NCBI GenBank assembly: GCA_003602535.1
Contig: QQSA01000003.1
Span: 4,862-11,293 of the forward strand
Direction: 5' to 3'
DNA length: 6,432 nucleotides
Source: Candidatus Poseidoniales archaeon
GTDB taxonomy: Archaea > Thermoplasmatota > Poseidoniia > Poseidoniales > Poseidoniaceae
Positions 1-5,328 of the stretch are shown here, piece by piece. Within the stretch, counting starts at the first letter, position 1. Every line of letters begins with the position of its first letter. The position numbers and the translations under genes are program-made. The notes under the pieces are model-generated. The model saw only the letters and a list, made by a program, of their open reading frames with translations. It was not told the DNA's origin and ran no database searches.

Positions 1-1
1 C

Positions 2-64
2 CGTAATGGGATTTTTTCTAGAACTAGTGTTTTTGATTGGCTAAGGAAAATTACCTTCGGCTAA
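2..64 (+). other. Possible C-terminal tail of an upstream gene (very tentative)
   Basis: A plus-strand frame is open from the left edge for 20 codons (R-N-G-I-F-S ... I-T-F-G) and ends at TAA 62-64. It could be the end of a gene lying mostly outside the window. A second plus frame is also open from the edge, to TAA at 42-44, with a hydrophobic tail, so the correct frame cannot be decided. The third plus frame stops at once. With so few codons this may simply be non-coding sequence. No family can be recognised. Confidence 0.2.
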
Positions 65-110
65 AAATGGATGATTAACTGACAGATCATAATTTTAAAA
101 AAATTGGTCA

Positions 111-130
111 TTTTAAACACTATTTGATAT
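111..130 (+). promoter_or_regulatory. Candidate TATA-like promoter region of the ABC operon
   Basis: The 90-150 stretch is very AT-rich, and TTTTAAA at 111-117 resembles an archaeal TATA box. A start site about 25 bases downstream, near 138-141, would leave a leader of roughly 20 bases that includes the GGTG ribosome binding site. Other TATA-like strings lie nearby (TTTGATATA 122-130, TTGATATAT 142-150), so the exact element is uncertain. No operator-like inverted repeat stands out here. Confidence 0.3.
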
Positions 131-152
131 AGCATAACTTCTTGATATATCT

Positions 153-156
153 GGTG
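153..156 (+). promoter_or_regulatory. Ribosome binding site of ATPase A (GGTG)
   Basis: GGTG lies five bases upstream of the ATG at 162. It matches part of the GGAGGTGA anti-Shine-Dalgarno complement and supports that ATG as the start. Confidence 0.5.
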
Positions 157-161
157 TTGAA

Positions 162-881
162 ATGCTAAATGTAGTAGAACTTACCAAATCCTTTGGCAGT
201 GGTTCAAACAAATTACATGTTCTCAACGGTATCGAGATGGGTATCGAACGCGGCGAATTGGTGGCTCTGATGGGCCCCTCTGGTTGTGGCAAATCGACGT
301 TGCTAAACATCATTGGAGGACTAATGCCTGCTGATTCTGGAGACATTAATCTAGATGACCGTAGTTATGGTTTGAAAAATCCATCATCTGTAGTTGATGT
401 GAGAAGAAGCCTTGTTGGTTGGATTTTCCAGGATTTCCATCTCCTCGATCACTTATCTGCTCTAGACAATGTAGCAATGGCTTTAGAAATCTCTGGAGTG
501 CCTTCCAAGGAAGCAGATAAACGCGCCAGAGATGCACTGGAAAAAGTAAATCTCGGAGACAGAATGGATCATATCCCTGATCAGTTATCAGGCGGTCAAC
601 AACAAAGGGTAGCCATAGCTCGTGCAATAGCAGGTAACCGTCCACTGTTACTGGCAGATGAACCTACGGGTAATCTTGATATCGCATCAGGCGCAGAGGT
701 TCTGCAACTGTTCAAGGACTTGTGTCATGATAAAGAAAACCCAATCTCAATTCTGATGGTTACTCACGATCCAGATTTGGCTAGCAAAGCAGATCGAATG
801 CTATTGATGCGTGATGGTTTAGTTGCTGCTAGCGATATTCGTTCCGCTTGGGGACTTGATGGGGAAGGTGAAGAAGAATGA
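162..881 (+). CDS. ABC transporter ATP-binding protein of the MacB/LolD type (ATPase A)
   Basis: This cytoplasmic ATPase should bind and hydrolyse ATP to drive the permease encoded directly downstream. The 239-residue protein is a single complete ABC domain of usual length for the LolD/FtsE/MacB-N group. Visible motifs are Walker A GPSGCGKST at residues 38-46, Q-loop Q90, signature LSGGQ at 142-146, Walker B LLLADE at 162-167 with catalytic E167, D-loop NLD at 171-173 and switch histidine H202. All are intact. The ATG at 162 gives a normal first beta strand (LNVVELTKSFG) and has a GGTG ribosome binding site. The last codons encode an acidic tail (GEGEEE) that also contains the AGGTGA binding site of the next gene. 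The stop overlaps the permease start in ATGA (878-881), so the two are probably translationally coupled. It shares the string HLSALDNVA (residues 97-105) with ATPase B, which suggests a common origin. The family assignment is firm; the substrate is unknown. Confidence 0.95.
   Translation: MLNVVELTKSFGSGSNKLHVLNGIEMGIERGELVALMGPSGCGKSTLLNIIGGLMPADSGDINLDDRSYGLKNPSSVVDVRRSLVGWIFQDFHLLDHLSALDNVAMALEISGVPSKEADKRARDALEKVNLGDRMDHIPDQLSGGQQQRVAIARAIAGNRPLLLADEPTGNLDIASGAEVLQLFKDLCHDKENPISILMVTHDPDLASKADRMLLMRDGLVAASDIRSAWGLDGEGEEE
866..871 (+). promoter_or_regulatory. Ribosome binding site of the permease (AGGTGA)
   Basis: AGGTGA lies six bases before the ATG at 878 and inside the last codons of ATPase A. 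It is a strong match to the 16S tail complement. Together with the four-base ATGA overlap it indicates coupled translation of ATPase and permease. Confidence 0.7.
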
Positions 882-3800
882 GTAAAACATCTTCTTTCAT
901 GAGTTTTCTTCGTAATGATTTACCAAGAAAAATTCGTGATTTGCCGGACAACTTACGATTAGCAACAATAGGTGCTTGGAGAGGACGAGAGCGCGGAATG
1001 GCAGTTTTTGCCGGAGTTTTCTTGGCCAGTTTGGTTATCACAACAGTTTTGTCATACGGGGTAGGACTGTCGCAGGTTTTCTTTGAAGAATCACTAGAGA
1101 ACAATATCTTTGATGCTAAAGTAGAATTCAACAAACCACCTGCTGAAGGGACAGATGGTTGGACAAATGATACCACAACTTTGGTAGAGACTTGTGATGA
1201 ATTCACAGAGATGGAAGAATTCTCAGATTGTGCTGTTGTATTTGGAAAGAAGGGCATACATGGACAATTTACATTTGGAAACGAGGATGTTTGGATGGCA
1301 CTTCCTTTGGGCGTTAAGGACATAAATTCTTCAGATCAATTACGTAATTGGGAGAGCGATGATATATGGGATTATGAATATAATAACGGTCCACCAATCT
1401 CAGATGAGCGAGCAATTTCTTTCCTTGGACCAGGAGCCTTTGATGGAGTTCTTGCAGATAGGCTATCTGAGAATATAATTAATGACAGAGGTAATTGGTC
1501 TACTGCTGAATACGTGGAAGAAAAGCGAGGCGTTTACATTCCTTCAGATGTAGCCAGTAAAGCTGGCGCTGAAGCTGGTGATTTCTTAGAGCGTTTAGAA
1601 TTCGCATACGCAGTCGAATCAGCATTGAGTATTGATGCTGAAGATTGTGAGGGAACAGTTTACTCTACCAGAGAAGTAGATCATTGTCAAGTAATCATGG
1701 TGATAGAAAATTTAACGATTTTAGGAATTTATGACCCATGGCCTCAAGGCAATCCTACTTTGGCAGCAAACCCGGTTTATGCTAGCATGACTGTATTGAA
1801 TGATAGCCAAAGAAGAACTCTGATTGATAATGATCACTTTTACTTCGGTTTGACCTTGGAGCGATCATTAATCCCTACTACCTCAACAGAAGATGCCGCA
1901 GATTGGCTAGATGATTTGAGCATGAAAGTGCAAGATAAGGAGTTTGCAAACGGTGAAATTGAAATTTACTACGTAGATATTGTCGGAGGAACAATTGACT
2001 TCTTGGAAATTTTCCTGGGTCTTATTCAAGCATTTGATTATGTAATCATGGTGCCGATAGTTGTTCTGTCATTATCAGTTCTAATTTATGGTCTAATCTT
2101 GTCACTAGAACAGCGTAGGCGTGAAATTTCTATTCATAGAGTAATTGGGGCTTCTGCTAAAGATCTCAGAGGAATGGTTCTTCTGGAATTAGCAGTAATC
2201 GCTTTTGTAGCATGGTTAGGAGGTTATCTTCTTGCTATGGCGGCGGTACCAGTTGTCTTAGCTAGTGTAGGATTCATGCAATTCGAAGCCTTAGGTTTCA
2301 ATGTAGATCCAAGTCTAAGTTTCGGTGCAACTCTGTTTACCGCAATTACAACACTTGGTTTAGCCTTGATATTTGGAAGATCAAGAACTCGTGATTTCAT
2401 GGAACTAGAAATTGACGAAGGAGTCAGCCGCGTTCAAAAAGTTTCCAAACCGAAGGTGTGGTTACACTGGACATTATTCCTAGTTGGATCCCTAGGTGCC
2501 ATAGACACATATATGGAGATGAATGGAAGTGAAGATGGAATTTTGACAAATTGGTTTGTTGAAGGACTAATCAATGTATTCGGCCCATTCATGCTTTGGA
2601 TCGGTGGAGCTTTACTACTCGGTAAGATTGGTGCTGCAGGTCCAAGAATAATGCAATTCTTCTTCAGTAGAACTCCTCTACTTTCCGATGTTAAGAGAGG
2701 GCTGAAAGGAAGTGGTTCCACCGAATCTGTAAACCGTTTAGCTGTAATTATGCTCCTTACATTATCCATAGTAACATTAGCAGCAGTTCAGGGTTATACC
2801 GGTACTGAAGTAGACAAAATAACTGCTGATTTAGAGGTTGGTAGTGATTTACAGGTTATTACAGATGAAAATTTCACTTCGGCTGAAATCGAGACAATGA
2901 TTGAGGACATTAGTGACGAAGATATCACAGTAGTTGCAGTTACAGTACCTACGATAACATTGATTCCAGAAGGAGGAGATATAATCACAGCATATGTCTT
3001 ACTCGATGAAGGAGAACAAGTTCTACGTTGGTTCCCTCAAGCAATTCCTGGTGATGATATTTCCGCAGCATTAGATGCCTACAAAGAAGGAGGATTCTCA
3101 GCAGGAGAAGATGCTGCTTATGCATTGGATCTATGGGGTTCTGGAAGAAAGGGTGGAGATGATTATGGAGATGTCTTACTGAGTGAAGACAGTAGCAAAA
3201 CCGAGGACGTCAATTTCGTATGGGAAGAAAAAACTCTGAATCGTACTACATTTGATCTTGAGATTAATGAATACAATACTACACTAAGATACATTGGAGT
3301 TCACGAATTCGTTCCTGGTGTTTCAACAACATCTATGGCATCTAGTATTGTAATAGGTGAATCTGGTTTCAGGAGTCTGGTTGGAGATGATTACGTCGAT
3401 AATTTAACATCTACAAATTGGATTGTCAAGATTGATGGAATCGAAGGCGAAGATTTGACTGCTTTGAAAATTAATTTAGAAGCAAATGAGAGTTTTAATT
3501 CAACGATTGATTGGGAAACAGCTCATGATGCAGTTGAAAGAAATGGAGGCCTAATTTTCGGCACACCTGGTCTGCTTTCATTGCAATTCATTGTTGCTAG
3601 TGTAGCAGCAGTAGCATCTGCTTTCGTCTTCTTGTCTTTGGTTCTAAATCAAAGGCAGAAAGAATTAGCAGTTCTACAAGCAATCGGTGCAAGCCCTAAC
3701 CAAATTATTCGATTAGTACTCTTTGAGATTCTTTCGATTGTCATAGTTTCTATGGCGCTTGGAATTCTTCTTGGAATGGGATTGGCATTATCCTTCAATG

Positions 3801-4000
3801 GATTATTCAATGTATTTGGGTTCATATTCCAAATTCTTGGTTCGGATTCAACTTCCGTAATTGATCGGCAGTTGATATGGCCATGGTTTGAATTAGCAAT
3901 GGTTGCATTAGCAGTATTTGCAGCAGTGGTTACAGCATTGTTGGTGACAACAAGAAAGGCCTTGAAATCTGACCTGGCCAGTGTATTGAAGGGGGAGTGA
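878..4000 (+). CDS. Duplicated FtsX/MacB-type ABC permease, about ten membrane segments
   Basis: This is the membrane subunit of the ABC system, 1040 residues long. Hydrophobic segments lie near residues 41-64, 386-409, 434-465, 482-499, 529-548 (weak), 563-588, 620-640, 900-927, 948-975 and 1003-1028. Large outside domains span about 66-380 and 641-897. This is two FtsX halves in one chain, an arrangement like YbbP-type permeases. Each half has the cytoplasmic coupling segment typical of FtsX domains: residues 411-426 (EQRRREISIHRVIGAS) and 924-939 (NQRQKELAVLQAIGAS). The protein has only four cysteines (106, 118, 257, 270), all in the first outside domain. It also has twelve N-x-S/T sequons, all predicted outside. 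The outside domains are acidic. The start overlaps the ATPase A stop; the end abuts ATPase B. Family knowledge suggests lipoprotein, lipid or peptide handling by mechanotransmission, but the cargo is not shown by the sequence. Confidence 0.92.
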   Translation: MSKTSSFMSFLRNDLPRKIRDLPDNLRLATIGAWRGRERGMAVFAGVFLASLVITTVLSYGVGLSQVFFEESLENNIFDAKVEFNKPPAEGTDGWTNDTTTLVETCDEFTEMEEFSDCAVVFGKKGIHGQFTFGNEDVWMALPLGVKDINSSDQLRNWESDDIWDYEYNNGPPISDERAISFLGPGAFDGVLADRLSENIINDRGNWSTAEYVEEKRGVYIPSDVASKAGAEAGDFLERLEFAYAVESALSIDAEDCEGTVYSTREVDHCQVIMVIENLTILGIYDPWPQGNPTLAANPVYASMTVLNDSQRRTLIDNDHFYFGLTLERSLIPTTSTEDAADWLDDLSMKVQDKEFANGEIEIYYVDIVGGTIDFLEIFLGLIQAFDYVIMVPIVVLSLSVLIYGLILSLEQRRREISIHRVIGASAKDLRGMVLLELAVIAFVAWLGGYLLAMAAVPVVLASVGFMQFEALGFNVDPSLSFGATLFTAITTLGLALIFGRSRTRDFMELEIDEGVSRVQKVSKPKVWLHWTLFLVGSLGAIDTYMEMNGSEDGILTNWFVEGLINVFGPFMLWIGGALLLGKIGAAGPRIMQFFFSRTPLLSDVKRGLKGSGSTESVNRLAVIMLLTLSIVTLAAVQGYTGTEVDKITADLEVGSDLQVITDENFTSAEIETMIEDISDEDITVVAVTVPTITLIPEGGDIITAYVLLDEGEQVLRWFPQAIPGDDISAALDAYKEGGFSAGEDAAYALDLWGSGRKGGDDYGDVLLSEDSSKTEDVNFVWEEKTLNRTTFDLEINEYNTTLRYIGVHEFVPGVSTTSMASSIVIGESGFRSLVGDDYVDNLTSTNWIVKIDGIEGEDLTALKINLEANESFNSTIDWETAHDAVERNGGLIFGTPGLLSLQFIVASVAAVASAFVFLSLVLNQRQKELAVLQAIGASPNQIIRLVLFEILSIVIVSMALGILLGMGLALSFNGLFNVFGFIFQILGSDSTSVIDRQLIWPWFELAMVALAVFAAVVTALLVTTRKALKSDLASVLKGE
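3990..3996 (+). promoter_or_regulatory. Ribosome binding site that decides the ATPase B start
   Basis: The purine run ending in GGGGGAG lies just after the last glycine codon region of the permease and six bases before ATG 4003. It touches the alternative in-frame GTG at 3997 directly, which leaves no spacing for that start. ATG 4003 is therefore preferred, giving a 326-residue protein two bases after the permease stop. Confidence 0.6.
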
Positions 4001-4002
4001 AG

Positions 4003-4983
4003 ATGTCTGAAAAAGTAACAATTTTGGAAGCAGATTCGCTGTATCATGTCTATGAATCAAAGGCTGAAGATGGTAACGTTGTAGCCCTTAGAGGATTACA
4101 TGTCAACGTCAAAGAAGGCGAAGCAGTAGCTGTAGTCGGCCCCTCAGGGTCAGGGAAATCAACTCTGTTGAAATGTCTTGGAGGCTTGATGAAACCGAGT
4201 GCTGGAAAGGTATCATTAGATGGTAAAAATATGACTAGGTTAACTGGGCAGGAACTTGTTGAACTCCGCCAAAAAACAGTTTCATTTATTTTCCAAGAAG
4301 GTAACTTATTACCTCACTTAAGCGCATTAGATAATGTTGCTCAACCACTCAGACATCAGAAGGTTTCACCAAAAGAGGCCAAAAGAAGAGCATTAGAATT
4401 GATGACTGAATTAGGCATTGAACATCGTGCAAAAGGTCTGCCATCAATGCTTTCTGGTGGTGAGCAACAGCGTGTTGCAATTGCTCGTGCCCTAATTACA
4501 AATCCACGTTTGATATTAGCTGATGAACCTACTGGAGCATTGGATCCAATCACTAGTCGCGAAGTTCTCAAGTTGTTCAAAGACTTACACGAGAATCAGA
4601 ATGTATCATTCTTGTTGGTAACTCATTCCAAAGAGGTTGCGGCATTTGCAGATCGTTCTTTGGAATTAAGAGATGGTAGATTTGTAGCAGAACATGGAAC
4701 TGATCTCGATATTGAGAATTTATCGGAAGGTAGAGAATTAATTATCGATGAAATGGGAACTATTTCGCTTCCACCAGACATACTCACACAGATGGGAGGG
4801 CCGGGTCGTTATTCTGTTGGCGATTTATCAAGTGGAAAATTATCTCTAATCGGTGAAAGTATATCCGGAATTGGAAATTTGGTTTTAGCAAATTCTTGTC
4901 CAGCATGCAATCATGAATATGGCGATTCTGATGAACAATTATGCCCTTCATGTGGCTCTACTAGACCGATGGTGGAGGCATAA
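4003..4983 (+). CDS. ABC transporter ATPase with AbrB-like hairpin and C-terminal zinc ribbon (ATPase B)
   Basis: This is the second cytoplasmic ATPase of the same operon, 326 residues from ATG 4003. The ABC domain fills about residues 5-232: Walker A GPSGSGKST 46-54, Q98, signature LSGGE 150-154, Walker B LILADE 170-175 with E175, D-loop ALD 179-181 and H208. All are intact, so it should hydrolyse ATP. MacB/LolD-type ATPases usually end near residue 230, and this one has about 90 extra residues. Residues 245-284 read like a SpoVT/AbrB swapped hairpin (IIDEMGTISLPPDIL, then a strand ending LSLIGE). Residues 299-317 form a zinc ribbon with C299-x2-C302-x11-C314-x2-C317 (CPAC and CPSC). The tail could mediate dimer pairing, regulation or attachment to another protein; this is inference. 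HLSALDNVA at 105-113 is identical to ATPase A. The gene lies two bases after the permease and two bases before the next gene. An in-frame GTG at 3997 would add two residues but has poor ribosome binding site spacing. Confidence 0.94.
   Translation: MSEKVTILEADSLYHVYESKAEDGNVVALRGLHVNVKEGEAVAVVGPSGSGKSTLLKCLGGLMKPSAGKVSLDGKNMTRLTGQELVELRQKTVSFIFQEGNLLPHLSALDNVAQPLRHQKVSPKEAKRRALELMTELGIEHRAKGLPSMLSGGEQQRVAIARALITNPRLILADEPTGALDPITSREVLKLFKDLHENQNVSFLLVTHSKEVAAFADRSLELRDGRFVAEHGTDLDIENLSEGRELIIDEMGTISLPPDILTQMGGPGRYSVGDLSSGKLSLIGESISGIGNLVLANSCPACNHEYGDSDEQLCPSCGSTRPMVEA
4974..4978 (+). promoter_or_regulatory. Ribosome binding site of the DUF3817-like gene (GGAGG)
   Basis: GGAGG lies inside the last codons of ATPase B, seven bases before ATG 4986. 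It supports that start and coupled translation with the ATPase gene. Confidence 0.65.
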
Positions 4984-4985
4984 TC

Positions 4986-5276
4986 ATGAGTTTATTCAGA
5001 GTGTCAGGAATTCTAGAGACAATATCTACAATTTCACTATTTTTCATTGCAATGCCGCTGAAATACATTGGTGGCAATGAAATTTTGGTGAAAATAATTG
5101 GCCCAATTCACGGAGGTTTATTCATCCTGTACATCGTTTTAGTATGGTGGGAACAACGACAAGGCCGTATGGACATGAATATGGCAATAAAAGGCATGCT
5201 CGCTGCAATCCCTCCCGGTGGACCAATATGGTTTGAGAGAAAACTCGCAAGAGAAAATGTCGAAGCCATAGAATAA
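4986..5276 (+). CDS. Small integral membrane protein, DUF3817-like
   Basis: This 96-residue protein resembles the DUF3817 family of small membrane proteins of unknown function. Matching features are an N-terminal FRVSGILE-type start, the segment AMPLKYIGGN (22-31), the conserved-looking GPIHG (39-43) and a late loop IPPGGP (75-80) followed by W-F-E-R-K. Likely membrane segments are about 9-28, 33-55 and 66-83. The charged WEQRQGR stretch (55-61) would be a loop and the C-terminus is charged. The length is about normal for the family. The gene starts two bases after the ATPase B stop with a GGAGG ribosome binding site, so it is very likely the last gene of the ABC operon. It could be an accessory subunit or simply a co-transcribed membrane protein. 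No catalytic residues can be named. The family call is made from memory of the motif pattern and is fairly confident; the function is unknown. Confidence 0.82.
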   Translation: MSLFRVSGILETISTISLFFIAMPLKYIGGNEILVKIIGPIHGGLFILYIVLVWWEQRQGRMDMNMAIKGMLAAIPPGGPIWFERKLARENVEAIE

Positions 5277-5281
5277 TTCCA

Positions 5282-5290
5282 TTCAATATA
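5282..5290 (+). promoter_or_regulatory. Candidate TATA-like element for the PIN-domain gene
   Basis: The 52-base gap 5277-5328 is the only real intergenic space inside the gene block. TTCAATATA at 5282-5290 could be an archaeal TATA box, placing transcription start near 5310-5316 and leaving a very short leader. No Shine-Dalgarno precedes ATG 5329, which fits a separate, nearly leaderless transcript. No poly-T terminator for the upstream operon is obvious in the gap. Confidence 0.3.
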
Positions 5291-5328
5291 GCCGGTAAAA
5301 CAAACTAATAGTTCTCTTAACCGAGTTT

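Noticed and set aside
17..29. TCTAGAACTAGTG matches part of a common cloning-vector polylinker (XbaI-SpeI)
   Set aside because: The flanking bases do not continue as vector sequence, and the region reads as ordinary AT-rich DNA, so a chance match is more likely than contamination.
1..161. Divergent minus-strand gene at the left edge
   Set aside because: Minus-strand frames from available ATG codons (reading from 111 or 90) stop at 61-63. The remaining open minus frame at 1-60 has no start codon after its upstream stop.
829..1323. Minus-strand open frame of 164 codons
   Set aside because: It lies across the ATPase A end and permease start, which have clear family motifs and ribosome binding sites. 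The minus-strand translation is low in recognisable motifs and has no supporting context.
3997..4002. GTG at 3997 as the ATPase B start, overlapping the permease stop
   Set aside because: The purine-rich ribosome binding site directly abuts this GTG, leaving no spacing. ATG 4003 has a six-base spacing and is the better start.
3649..4047. Minus-strand open frame of 132 codons
   Set aside because: It is antisense to the last membrane segments of the permease and the start of ATPase B; no motif or ribosome binding site supports it.
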